Source: Paenibacillus sacheonensis
GTDB taxonomy: Bacteria; Bacillota; Bacilli; Paenibacillales; Paenibacillaceae
Reading direction: 5' to 3'
Assembly (NCBI RefSeq): GCF_009909195.1
Contig: NZ_JAAAMU010000016.1
Span: 1 to 64,000, forward strand
DNA: 64,000 bases
Both the position numbers and the translations under genes were made by a program. Numbering within the stretch: the first letter of the stretch is position 1; every line of letters starts with the position of its first letter. Shown piece by piece: positions 17,267 through 26,737 of the stretch. Under the pieces are notes generated by a model. It made no database searches, was not told the origin of the DNA, and saw only the letters and a list, made by a program, of their open reading frames with translations.

Positions 17267-20200
17267 CGGATTCGCCGAAGGCAGCAGAAGCCGCAGCTCG
17301 CAAGGGGGCGGTATCGTCCGCCGCTCGCCGCTTGACCGCGCGCTTGTTCGCAGGGAGGCGTCTGGCGCTTGTTCTCGGCATGCTGCTGCTGTTTTCGCTG
17401 ACGATGTCGTCGCTGCCGACGGTCTACATGGACGGCGCGAAGCAAGCGGCCGCTCCGGCCGAGTACGGTCTCGGGGACGGAACCGTCACTTACCTAGAGT
17501 GGCTGCACGGCGAGGCCGCCGGCGTTCCCGACGCCGTCATGGCTTCCGGAGGAATAGACGTTCCGGCTGCTTCGTATTCGTCCGTGTCGGATCAGACGCT
17601 TTTTCGGAAGCAGGAGGACGGCAGCATCGCGTGGGGGGACGGGGAAGGGTGGATCGCCTACACGGTGGACATTCCCGCGGACGGGCTGTATAACCTCGGC
17701 TTGACATACGATTCCGACGACGAATTAGGCCAGGATATCAATCGGGGCCTGTTGATCGATGGGCAGTCTCCATACTCCGAGGCGGATCGTCTCCTGCTCA
17801 AAAGGTCTTTCACGCAGACGGCGTTCCCCTTGGAGAAGGATGGCCACGGCAACGAACGCAGCCCGGATTCGACGGAGCTGAAGGGCTGGAAGAGCGTGCT
17901 GCTTGCCGATTACACGGTCAGTTCCGATCCGCTCAAGTTCCATCTGTCGGCGGGCAAGCACGAGATTCGGCTGACGTCGAAGCAAGCTCCGCTGCTGCTT
18001 AAGGGTTTGAACATCGCGGCGCCGCATGCCGTGCCGAGCTATGCGGAGGCTTCGGCCTCATATCCGGCTCCGGACATGGACGGTACATGGATGAAGATCT
18101 ATGAAGCGGAGCAGCCGGCGTTAAAGTCCAATCCGTCGATCCGCGCCTTGTCGAACATCGGCACGCTGATGTCGCCGGAGACGACGGGCAAGACGATCTA
18201 CAACAATATCGGGGGCGAAGGCTTCGGCGACAGCGGCCAATGGCTGGAATGGTCGTTCGAGGTGCCGAAGGACGGCCGTTACGAGATCGGCTTTCGGTAT
18301 TTGCAGCTGTACGTGAACAATTCCTACGCGTACCGCGACATTACGATCGACGGCGAGCCGCTGTTCAAAGAGCTCCAGAGCGTCGGCTTCCCTTACGATC
18401 ATAACTGGCAGTGGGACGGCCTGACGTTGTCGGACGGCAGCGGCAAGCCGCTGCTCTTCAACCTGAAGGCGGGCAAGCATACGATGCGCATGACGGTGAC
18501 CTCGTCGCCGACCCGCTTGATCTACGAAGGACTGCTGCGCAACCTGAACCGGATCGGCGAGCTGAATCAGCAAATCCGGCGCGTGACCGGCATCTACGAC
18601 AAATCGAGCTCCGGCGCGGACATGAACCGCACCTGGGATTTGGAGCAGTACATCCCGGACATTAAGCCTCGGCTGACGGAGTTCGCGAACGATCTGCGAC
18701 AGCTGGCGGACCTGCAGGCGGCGAACACGATGGGCCAGGGAGAGACGGAAACTTCATTCCGCCGGGCGGCGGAAAACCTGCTGAAGCTGGCTGCCGACAT
18801 CAACCAAGTGCCGAACCGGATCAATTGGTTCGAGTCGATGGCAAACGATCTTGCCAGCTGGACCTACAGCTTGATGTCGCAGAAGCTGTCGCTCGACTAT
18901 TTCTGGGTCGCCGAGCCCGGCGCGAAGCTGCCGAAAGTAACGCCGACCTTCTTCGATAACGTCTCCAGCCAGTTCAAGCGCTGGGTCGGCTCGTATACGA
19001 ACGATTCGAATTATCGGAGCAAGGAAGAAGGGGCGCTCGACGTCTGGGTCGTCAACAACCGGGATACGGCGGAATTGATTCAGAAGACGGCAGACGATTA
19101 TTTCACGTCGAAGACGGGCATACCCGTCAGCGTCAATATCGTCAACGATCCGACGCAGAAATTCCTGCTCGGCAACATCGCCGGGGACTTCCCCGACGTG
19201 ACATTGGGCTTGTCGGAAGAAATGGCAGGGGATTTCGGCATGAGGGGCGCGCTCGTGGACCTCTCCAAGCTGCCCGGTTACGCGGAGGCCGCCAAGGCAT
19301 TCCAGCCGGCGGCGCTGCGCCCTTTCCATTACGATGGCGGAGATTACGCGCTGCCCGAGACGCAGGCCTTCTCGGTGCTCATGTATCGGACGGATATTCT
19401 GAACCAGCTAGGCATCAAGCCGCCGGACACCTGGGACGACGTCGTGAATATTCTGCCGTCGCTGCAGCAGAAGGGCTACGATTTCTATATGCAGTCGCTC
19501 CAGTTCCAATCGTTCATGTACCAGAACGGGGCGGATCTGTACACGCCGGACGGCTTGCAATCCGGTCTTGATTCCGACGCGGCGTATAAGGGCTTCAAGC
19601 AATGGACCGACATGTTCTCGCTCTATCAGATCCCGAGCAACGTGCCGAGTTTCTACACGCGCTTCAAGATGGGCCAAATTCCGATCGGCATCGCCGATTA
19701 TTCGACGTATCTCTCGATTGCCAACGCCGCTCCGGAGCTTGCCGGAAGATGGAAGATACTCCCGATCCCCGGAACCAAGCAAGCCGACGGAACGGTCGCG
19801 CGCTGGTATCCCGGCTATATGACGACATCCGTCATCTCCGAGAAATCGGGCAAGCAGGACGAGGCGTGGAAGTTCCTGCAATGGTGGACGTCAGCGGAAA
19901 CCCAAGCCCGGTTCGGGAACGAGGTCGAAGCGGTGCTGGGTTCGAAATACCGCTGGGTGACGGCGAACTGGGAGGCGTTCAAGCAGCTCCCATGGTCGCG
20001 GGAAGATTTGGCGGTCATCGGAGAGTCGCGCAAGTGGTTCAAGGAAATGCCGATCGTGCCGGGCTACTACATGACCAGCCGGATGATCACCGATGCCGAG
20101 AAGCAGGTCGTGCTGGCCAAGCAGAATCCGCGCGAGTCGCTGGAGAAGGCCGTGGCCGACATCAACCGGGAGCTGGAGCGCAAACAGCGCGAATTCGGCC

Positions 20201-20280
20201 TCCGCGACGACAGCGGCAAGGTGTTGAAGAAGCTTGACGTACCGCAAATAACCGAGCCTTGGAAGGAGGCGGCCCCATGA
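17260..20280 (+). CDS. Very large membrane-tethered solute-binding protein with two carbohydrate-binding-like modules
   Basis: A 1006-residue protein, twice the usual binding-protein size. Residues about 36-58 form an uncleaved-type membrane anchor after an Arg-rich start; no lipobox follows. Two beta-sandwich, CBM-like modules come next (about 75-265 with GWIAYTVDIPADGLYNLGLTY and AGKHEIRLTS; about 278-430 with MKIYEAEQ, QWLEWSFEVPKDGRYEIGFRY and AGKHTMRMTV). A helical linker (about 435-570) leads to a family 1 binding domain (about 590-960: DVWVVNNRDTAELIQKTADD, MYRTDILNQLGIKPPDTWDD), ending in a basic coiled tail. It overlaps the ATPase gene by 7 nt and the next permease by 4 nt. It probably captures polysaccharide at the membrane for the adjacent permeases (inference). 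Confidence 0.85.
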   Translation: MLTDSPKAAEAAARKGAVSSAARRLTARLFAGRRLALVLGMLLLFSLTMSSLPTVYMDGAKQAAAPAEYGLGDGTVTYLEWLHGEAAGVPDAVMASGGIDVPAASYSSVSDQTLFRKQEDGSIAWGDGEGWIAYTVDIPADGLYNLGLTYDSDDELGQDINRGLLIDGQSPYSEADRLLLKRSFTQTAFPLEKDGHGNERSPDSTELKGWKSVLLADYTVSSDPLKFHLSAGKHEIRLTSKQAPLLLKGLNIAAPHAVPSYAEASASYPAPDMDGTWMKIYEAEQPALKSNPSIRALSNIGTLMSPETTGKTIYNNIGGEGFGDSGQWLEWSFEVPKDGRYEIGFRYLQLYVNNSYAYRDITIDGEPLFKELQSVGFPYDHNWQWDGLTLSDGSGKPLLFNLKAGKHTMRMTVTSSPTRLIYEGLLRNLNRIGELNQQIRRVTGIYDKSSSGADMNRTWDLEQYIPDIKPRLTEFANDLRQLADLQAANTMGQGETETSFRRAAENLLKLAADINQVPNRINWFESMANDLASWTYSLMSQKLSLDYFWVAEPGAKLPKVTPTFFDNVSSQFKRWVGSYTNDSNYRSKEEGALDVWVVNNRDTAELIQKTADDYFTSKTGIPVSVNIVNDPTQKFLLGNIAGDFPDVTLGLSEEMAGDFGMRGALVDLSKLPGYAEAAKAFQPAALRPFHYDGGDYALPETQAFSVLMYRTDILNQLGIKPPDTWDDVVNILPSLQQKGYDFYMQSLQFQSFMYQNGADLYTPDGLQSGLDSDAAYKGFKQWTDMFSLYQIPSNVPSFYTRFKMGQIPIGIADYSTYLSIANAAPELAGRWKILPIPGTKQADGTVARWYPGYMTTSVISEKSGKQDEAWKFLQWWTSAETQARFGNEVEAVLGSKYRWVTANWEAFKQLPWSREDLAVIGESRKWFKEMPIVPGYYMTSRMITDAEKQVVLAKQNPRESLEKAVADINRELERKQREFGLRDDSGKVLKKLDVPQITEPWKEAAP

Positions 20281-21263
20281 GTGCAACCGAAACCGCGACA
20301 GCCCCGGCGGCAGCGCGAGCCCAGCCGCTCGGCACGCCTCTGAAACGCAAGTCGGTCCTGAAGCGGATGCGCGAGAACGCGTCCGCCTACGTGTTCGTCG
20401 CGCCTTTCATGATCACGTTCATCGTATTCATCGCGGCGCCCGTCTTCCTGGCGCTGGCGCTGTCTCTCTTTCAATTCGATTCCGTTACCGCGCCGAAGTT
20501 CGTCGGCTTCGATAACTTCCTGTCCATCTTCACGGAAGACCGGCTGTTCCTGCGCTATGCGCTGCCGAATACGTTCTTCTATGCGGTTATCGTCGGTCCG
20601 GTCGGTTACGCGCTCTGTTTCTTTCTCGCCTGGCTCATCAACCAGCTGCCGAAGAAGTGGCGGGATTACTTCACGCTGGCGCTCTATATCCCTTCCATGG
20701 GTACGGCCGTCAGCATGGGCGTCGTGTGGATGGCATTCTTCGGCGCCGACGAGACGGGGTATCTGAATCGGCTGCTGCTGCAGTTCGGGTTCATCGACCA
20801 GCCGATCGCATGGCTGTTCGATCCCAGGTACTTCATGTGGATCATGATCCTGATCTCGCTCTGGCAGGCCATGGGCATCGGATTTCTCGCCATGCTGGCC
20901 GGGCTCCAGACGATTAATACGGAGCTGTATGAAGCGGGCGCCGTGGACGGCATCTCGAACCGGCTGCAAGAGGTCTGGTACATTACGATTCCTTCCATCC
21001 GTCCGCAGATGCTTTTCAGCGCCGTCATGTCCGTCGTCGGCACGTTCAAGGGCGGCATCGTAGGCTCGTCGCTGATCGCGTCGACCAACCAGGATATTAC
21101 GCCAGGTAATTCCGGCCTGCTCATCAGCAACCATCTCGAGGACTACTTCCGCAATCGGTTCGAAATCGGCTACTCCGCGTCGTTGACGGTAGTACTCCTG
21201 GTGATGATTTACGCCATGACGCGCTTCTCCTTCCGCTTGTTCGGACCGAAGGGGGATGAGTAG
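20277..21263 (+). CDS. Sugar ABC transporter permease, MalF/LacF/UgpA type
   Basis: A 328-residue inner-membrane permease with about six membrane segments and the EAA loop EAGAVDGISNRLQEVWYITI near residue 220, which docks with the ATPase. The ATG overlaps the stop of the large binding protein (4 nt), and AAGGAGG lies just upstream. It pairs with the following permease. Confidence 0.93.
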   Translation: MSATETATAPAAARAQPLGTPLKRKSVLKRMRENASAYVFVAPFMITFIVFIAAPVFLALALSLFQFDSVTAPKFVGFDNFLSIFTEDRLFLRYALPNTFFYAVIVGPVGYALCFFLAWLINQLPKKWRDYFTLALYIPSMGTAVSMGVVWMAFFGADETGYLNRLLLQFGFIDQPIAWLFDPRYFMWIMILISLWQAMGIGFLAMLAGLQTINTELYEAGAVDGISNRLQEVWYITIPSIRPQMLFSAVMSVVGTFKGGIVGSSLIASTNQDITPGNSGLLISNHLEDYFRNRFEIGYSASLTVVLLVMIYAMTRFSFRLFGPKGDE

Positions 21264-21264
21264 C

Positions 21265-22161
21265 ATGGCCAATCCGTTCCGCAGGCGCATGAAGCTGAAA
21301 CGGCTCAGCCCTTTCATGCTGATAAACTTGGCCTTCCTGACGCTGCTGGCCGTCATTATGCTGCTGCCGCTGATCTTCACGCTGAACCAAGCGTTCAAGC
21401 CGGTAACGGAGCTGTTCCTGTTCCCGCCGAATTTCTTCGTGCATCATCCGACGCTGTCGAACTTTCGTTCGCTGCTCATGAGCGAATCGGTCATCCCGTT
21501 CACGCGTTACTTCACGAACAGCGTGCTCATGTCCGCCATTACCGTGACGGGCGTCGTCATGGTCAGCGCGATGGCGGCGTTCGGTTTCTCGAAGAAGAAG
21601 TTTCCCGGGAGCGCCGCGATGTTCTCGATCATCATCGTGTCGCTCATGTTCTCGCCGGACCAGGTGTGGATCACGCGCTACGTGGTCATCGCGAATCTCG
21701 GCATCATGAACACGTATTGGATTCATATCCTTCCGTTCCTGGCCATGCCGGTCTGCGTCTTCCTGATGAAGCAGTTCATCGACCAAGTGCCGGAGGCGCT
21801 TATCGACGCGGCCAAGATCGACGGCGCCAAAGAACGGACGATCTTCCTGCGCATCGTGCTGCCGATGTGCATGCCCGCCGTGTCGACGATCGGCATTCTC
21901 GCTTTCCAGCAGATCTGGCCGGAGACGGAATCCTCGCTGCTCTTCACGAGCGTCGAGTCGCAGCGGCTGCTTAATTTCTTCGTCGGCTCGCTGACGAACG
22001 GATCGGGCACGACGTCCTCGTCGGTCGGCTCCGTGAACGGCGTCGCGGGGCAGGGCATTCAGGCCGCCAGCGCGCTGGTCGTCTTCCTGCCGTTCGTGAT
22101 CGTGTTTCTGTCCTTCCAGCGGAAGGTGCTGCAGACCATGGCAAATTCGGGAATCAAGTAG
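21265..22161 (+). CDS. Sugar ABC transporter permease, MalG/LacG/UgpE type
   Basis: A 298-residue permease with six predicted membrane segments and the EAA loop DAAKIDGAKERTIFLRIVLP. ATG 21265 is preferred to 21256 because the AAGGGGG site would be directly adjacent to the earlier codon and is 9 nt from the later one. It forms the heterodimeric channel with the preceding gene product. Confidence 0.92.
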   Translation: MANPFRRRMKLKRLSPFMLINLAFLTLLAVIMLLPLIFTLNQAFKPVTELFLFPPNFFVHHPTLSNFRSLLMSESVIPFTRYFTNSVLMSAITVTGVVMVSAMAAFGFSKKKFPGSAAMFSIIIVSLMFSPDQVWITRYVVIANLGIMNTYWIHILPFLAMPVCVFLMKQFIDQVPEALIDAAKIDGAKERTIFLRIVLPMCMPAVSTIGILAFQQIWPETESSLLFTSVESQRLLNFFVGSLTNGSGTTSSSVGSVNGVAGQGIQAASALVVFLPFVIVFLSFQRKVLQTMANSGIK

Positions 22162-22176
22162 AAGGAGGCAGCTCAT

Positions 22177-24399
22177 ATGCGAATGCGAATCCGCACCGTT
22201 ACCATCAGGCTGCTCTGCCTGACGTTCCTGGCCCTGCTCGCGCAGTTCGCCGCGAACCCGCGACAGGCACACGCCGTCGTGCCGTATCCCACGCTTTCGA
22301 TCAATGCCGACGGGGATTTCATCAAAGCGCCGAACGCGTTCGTGCCGGGGCCGGTATGGCGGGGTTTCAGCGATCCGGAGGATCTGTTCATCGCACAGGA
22401 CGGCGGCATCTATGTCGCGGACACGGGCAACGACCGAATCGTCCAGCTGAACGGGAAAGGCGAGTTCGTCCGAACGATTCCGGCCTCGGCGGCGGAGGGC
22501 AAGGACGCGAAGCAAGCGAAGGACGGCAAAGATACGCTGCGCGGACCCGAAGGCGTATTCGTCGACAAAGACGGGACGGTCTACGTCGCGGATACGAAGA
22601 ACCGCCGCATCGCGGTGTTCGATAAGGCCGGAACGTTCGAGCGCGAGATCAAATCGCCGGCCACCGACCTGCTGCCGAAGACGTACACGTACGTGCCGTC
22701 GAAGGTCGTCATCGATAAGAGGGGCTTCATGTATCTCGTCAACAAAGGCGGGTACCAGGGACTGCTGCAGCTTTCGCCGGAAGGCGAATTCATGGGCTTC
22801 TTCGGCGCGAACAAGGTGAAGACGGATTGGCTGACGGCGCTGAAGCGCAAATATTTCACCGAGGAGCAGCTGAAGAAGGAGCAGCAGGATTTGCCGGGCA
22901 CGATCGGCAACGTCACCGTCGACCGCAACGGCTTTCTCTATACGGTCAATGCCCGTTTATCGAACGGCCAGTTGAAGCGGCTGAATTTTGCCGGAGACGA
23001 TCTGCTCGGGGGCAAGAACTTCGCGTGGTGGATAGCGCCGCAGGAGGTCGAACAGTTCGCCTTCGCCGACGTATCGGTCGACGACGACGGCATCATGACG
23101 CTGCTCCAGCGGCAGAACGGGCAAATCTATCAATACGATACCAACGGCAAGCTGATCTTCCGCATCGGGCTGGACGGCGTCGGCTCGCAGCGGCTCGGCC
23201 TGTTCAAGTCGCCGACGAGCATCGCCACGCTGCAGGACGGGACGATCCTCGTCGCCGATTCCGAACAGAACATGATCCAAACCTTCAAGCGAAGCCACTT
23301 CGGCGACCTCATGCACGACGCGATTACGGCTTACAACGACGGCCGTTACGAGGAAAGCGAAGGTACCTGGAGCGAGATTCTGAAGATCGACGCGCTGTTC
23401 GACCGGGCGTATCTCGGGATTGCCAAGCGCGACCTGCAGGAGGGGCGCTTCGACGAGGCCGCCGAGCATTTCAAAATCGCGTCCAATAAACAGGGCTATT
23501 CCGATGCATTCTGGGAAATCCGGATGAAATGGCTGTTCAAGTACTTCGGCTGGATCATGCTCGGGGTGGTCGCGCTGCTGGCCGCAGCCTCCGCCCTAAG
23601 CATCGCGAAACGGTTTCGCAAGAAGAAGAAAGCCGCTTTGCAGCAGATACTGGCTTCCGGCGACGAAGACCTCGGCCGCATGCGCTTCGGCGCGGGAGGG
23701 GACGACGCTCCGAAGCGGGCGGTTCCGGAAAGCGGCATCGATCCGTTCACGGGACTCATCCGCTCGAAGACGAACAACCGCTGGCTCATCTCGGTGCAGC
23801 GGACGTTCAGCCTGCTGAAGCACCCCGTCGGCACGATGAACGATATCGTGGAGAAGGAACAAGTACGGTTCTGGTATGCCTTTATTCTCATGGCGGCCGG
23901 CCTTCTCGTCAGCATCTTCGGCAAGGCCATCATCAGCTATTTGTTCAGCAGCGGCGAGTTTGTCGACTTGAATCTCAAGAACGAAGCGCTCTATTATCTG
24001 CTTCCCTGGTTCACGTGGGTGCTGGCGAACTATCTTATCGGGTCCATCATGAAGGGCGAAGGCACGTTCGCGAAGGTATTCATCGTGAATGCCTACGCCA
24101 TGGTGCCCGCGATTCTCTTCACGCTGCCGCTTGCGGCGTTCTCTAACCTGCTGACGCTCGACGAAGGCGTAATTTATAACTTCCTGCATCTGGTCATTCG
24201 AATCTGGGTGGTGGCGCTCATGTTCTTGGGGACGCAGACCGTTCACAACTACAACATGAAGGAGTCGCTCAAGATGATCGCGGTATCCCTTCTCACCTTC
24301 GGCTGCTTATGGGTATTCGGCTTCGTCCTCGTCGGATTGATGTACATGACGGCCGACTTCTTCACCGGACTCGGAAGGGAGCTGTTGAACCGTGTTTAA
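22177..24399 (+). CDS. NHL beta-propeller / TPR / Yip1-domain membrane protein
   Basis: A 740-residue protein starting with a signal peptide (about 1-30, ending AHA). Residues about 55-385 carry NHL-type repeats (DLFIAQDGGIYVADTGNDRI, GVFVDKDGTVYVADTKNRRI, TLQDGTILVADSEQNMIQTF), which fold as a beta-propeller outside the cell. One or two TPR-like helices follow (about 388-435), then a membrane helix (about 457-478), a basic cytoplasmic stretch, and a C-terminal Yip1-like bundle of about five membrane segments (about 562-735). AGAAGGAGG precedes the ATG. It sits between two permease pairs and overlaps the DUF5696 gene by 8 nt. Role unknown; a surface sensor or scaffold for the importer is a guess. 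Confidence 0.85.
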   Translation: MRMRIRTVTIRLLCLTFLALLAQFAANPRQAHAVVPYPTLSINADGDFIKAPNAFVPGPVWRGFSDPEDLFIAQDGGIYVADTGNDRIVQLNGKGEFVRTIPASAAEGKDAKQAKDGKDTLRGPEGVFVDKDGTVYVADTKNRRIAVFDKAGTFEREIKSPATDLLPKTYTYVPSKVVIDKRGFMYLVNKGGYQGLLQLSPEGEFMGFFGANKVKTDWLTALKRKYFTEEQLKKEQQDLPGTIGNVTVDRNGFLYTVNARLSNGQLKRLNFAGDDLLGGKNFAWWIAPQEVEQFAFADVSVDDDGIMTLLQRQNGQIYQYDTNGKLIFRIGLDGVGSQRLGLFKSPTSIATLQDGTILVADSEQNMIQTFKRSHFGDLMHDAITAYNDGRYEESEGTWSEILKIDALFDRAYLGIAKRDLQEGRFDEAAEHFKIASNKQGYSDAFWEIRMKWLFKYFGWIMLGVVALLAAASALSIAKRFRKKKKAALQQILASGDEDLGRMRFGAGGDDAPKRAVPESGIDPFTGLIRSKTNNRWLISVQRTFSLLKHPVGTMNDIVEKEQVRFWYAFILMAAGLLVSIFGKAIISYLFSSGEFVDLNLKNEALYYLLPWFTWVLANYLIGSIMKGEGTFAKVFIVNAYAMVPAILFTLPLAAFSNLLTLDEGVIYNFLHLVIRIWVVALMFLGTQTVHNYNMKESLKMIAVSLLTFGCLWVFGFVLVGLMYMTADFFTGLGRELLNRV

Positions 24400-26737
24400 G
24401 TCAATCGGCAAGGCGTTCGTGCGCTGGCTGCGCAGCAAGGTGCCGGCGATGGCTGTCCTAATCGTCATTGCCGGCATCATCGTCTTCGTCCTGACGTCCG
24501 CAGAGCAGAGCCGATCGTTCCCGACCAGTTATACGCCGGATAAAGCGGCTGCGTATCTGGCAGGACTCGAATTCCAAAGCGGCAGTCCCTCCGGCGCGAC
24601 GATGAGCTATGGCGGCATGACATGGGTTCAGGCCGCGCAGGACGGCGACGCGTCCTTATGGGTGGACCCGCCTACCGGCAAAGTGGCACTTGAGAGCGGC
24701 GGCATCATCCTGACGAGCAATCCGACGCCCGAGGAGCTGGCGGAGGAAACGAGCAAAGGGCAGAACCGTTCGAACCTGGAGTCGCCCTTGCTGTTCCGCT
24801 ACCAACCCGAGGGACGGACGGCCGATACGTCCTCCAACGTGACGGCGGCCAAGGCCAAGGTCAAATGGCGTACGATCGATGACGGGATCGGCTTCCAGTA
24901 CGAGATGGCGGACCTCGGCTTCACCGTCTATATCGAATACAGGCTGAATCAAGGCCAACTCGTGGCGCATATTCCGGAGCTCGGCATCGCCGAGAACAAG
25001 AAGAACGAGCTGACGAGCCTGGACGTACTGCCGTATTTCGGCGCCGCCCGTAACGATGCGAAAGATGGCTATCTGCTCGTTCCCGACGGCCCCGGCGCTT
25101 TGATCCGCTTTGGCAAAACGGTGCTCGATAACGTGCAGCCGTATAATTTCCCGATCTACGATCAGGATCCATCCGCTCCGTCGGGCGATCTGCTGAACGG
25201 CGATATGGGCAGCCGCACCGGCATTGCCTACCCGGTCTTCGGCATCAACCGGGGAAACGGCGGTTATATCGGCATCGTGGAAGAAGGAGTGGGGAAGACG
25301 AATATCGTGGCGTCGCCGGCAGGCATCGGCACCGGCTTCAATCAGGCGAATGCGCGCATGATCCTTCGCAGGTTCTACGAGGAGAAGATCAGCACGACGA
25401 AGTCGAATTTTCAATTCGAGGAGCAGCTGATCTCCCAGTCGTTCACCAGCCGGTACGTGCCGCTCGGGCAGGGAGCCTCCGACTATGTCGCGATGGCGAA
25501 GGCGTATCGCGAATACTTAATCGGGCACGCCCACGCCGCACCGCTTGGAGATCCTTCCGGACCGCCTCCTTTGCAGCTGAACGTGCTGCTTGGCACGAAG
25601 GAGATGAACGCCAACGGCAGCAGGTTCGTTGCCGCCACGACGCTGGCGGAAGCGGGGCGTATGGCGGAGAAGCTCAAGAAGGACGGGATAGACGCCATGC
25701 AGGTCGGGCTCGAGGGCTGGCAGAACGGCGGGTATCCGGGCGATCTGCCCGATCGCTTCCCGGTGGCATCGGCGGTCGGAGGAGATGCCGGCATGAAGAG
25801 CCTGGCCGCGAAGCTGAAGAGCCTCGGGGTGCCGCTCTATCTGAACGACGCGCTCCAGGTCGCGATGGAGAAATTCGGCAACGGCTTCTCGGTCGGCAAG
25901 GAGGCGGCGAGAGGCATATCCGGCATCTCCATTAATCCGAAGCTGTTCAATCAGAGCGGAGAGGCATCCTCTTATTACCTGCTTAATCCGCAGCGGATGC
26001 TAAACGATACGATTCCGGCAGCGATCAAGGGCTATAAGAAGCTCGGGGTGAGCGGCGTTAATCTGCTGGGTCTGGGCGGCTTGGTCTACGGCGACTTCAA
26101 CGCGGCCCAGTACGTCGATCGCGAATCCGCGATCAAGCTCGAGCGGGAGGCGATGGCGAAGCTGAAGGAGGCATCTCTGGCGGTCACGGCTTCCGGCGCG
26201 CAAGAACTGCAGGGCGGCACGAACGGCGCTTATGCGTACGGTCTCGGCATCGCGGGCCACTTGGCGCATTTTCCGATGGATTACAACTACGACATCGTCG
26301 TCGACGAGCAGGTGCCGTTCTATCCGATCGCCGTGCATGGCTTGGCGACCTATTCCGGGACGGAAGGCAATCTGCATCCCGATCCGCAGGTCGACTTCCT
26401 TCGGGAAATCGAATACGGCGCGCTGCCGACTTACCTGGTGACGGAGAAGAATCCCGGCACGCTTGCGCGCACGAGCTTCTCTTGGCTGTACAGCTCGCAG
26501 TTCAGCGTTTGGGAGCCGCGCATCGCCGAGACGTACCGCGCGTTCGAAGAAACGTCGAGCGGCGTCTGGGGAAGCTTCATCGATAATCACCGCAAGCTGG
26601 CTGACGGCGTGTACGAGACGACCTATGCGGGCGGCCGCCGCATATGGGTGAATTACAACGACGCGGACTACACGGCAGAAGGGCATTCGGTGAAAGCCAT
26701 GTCCTACGCCGTCGTGGAGAAGGGAGGCGCGCAATGA
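24392..26737 (+). CDS. DUF5696-type membrane-anchored surface protein, probably a TIM-barrel
   Basis: A 781-residue protein with one N-terminal membrane helix (about 16-34) and a large extracellular part. Stretches such as MQVGLEGWQNGGYPGDLPD, LKSLGVPLYLNDALQVA and GVSGVNLLGLGGLVYGDF, and a later region PMDYNYDIVVDEQVPFYPI, alternate strand and helix like a glycoside-hydrolase-type barrel. No characterised family was recognised with certainty; the DUF5696 label is from memory of Paenibacillus annotations. The start is GTG with AAGGGAG 10 nt upstream. It overlaps neighbours on both sides (8 nt and 4 nt), so it is firmly part of the transporter operon. An extracellular glycan-cleaving or glycan-binding role is inferred. 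Confidence 0.75.
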   Translation: MFKSIGKAFVRWLRSKVPAMAVLIVIAGIIVFVLTSAEQSRSFPTSYTPDKAAAYLAGLEFQSGSPSGATMSYGGMTWVQAAQDGDASLWVDPPTGKVALESGGIILTSNPTPEELAEETSKGQNRSNLESPLLFRYQPEGRTADTSSNVTAAKAKVKWRTIDDGIGFQYEMADLGFTVYIEYRLNQGQLVAHIPELGIAENKKNELTSLDVLPYFGAARNDAKDGYLLVPDGPGALIRFGKTVLDNVQPYNFPIYDQDPSAPSGDLLNGDMGSRTGIAYPVFGINRGNGGYIGIVEEGVGKTNIVASPAGIGTGFNQANARMILRRFYEEKISTTKSNFQFEEQLISQSFTSRYVPLGQGASDYVAMAKAYREYLIGHAHAAPLGDPSGPPPLQLNVLLGTKEMNANGSRFVAATTLAEAGRMAEKLKKDGIDAMQVGLEGWQNGGYPGDLPDRFPVASAVGGDAGMKSLAAKLKSLGVPLYLNDALQVAMEKFGNGFSVGKEAARGISGISINPKLFNQSGEASSYYLLNPQRMLNDTIPAAIKGYKKLGVSGVNLLGLGGLVYGDFNAAQYVDRESAIKLEREAMAKLKEASLAVTASGAQELQGGTNGAYAYGLGIAGHLAHFPMDYNYDIVVDEQVPFYPIAVHGLATYSGTEGNLHPDPQVDFLREIEYGALPTYLVTEKNPGTLARTSFSWLYSSQFSVWEPRIAETYRAFEETSSGVWGSFIDNHRKLADGVYETTYAGGRRIWVNYNDADYTAEGHSVKAMSYAVVEKGGAQ

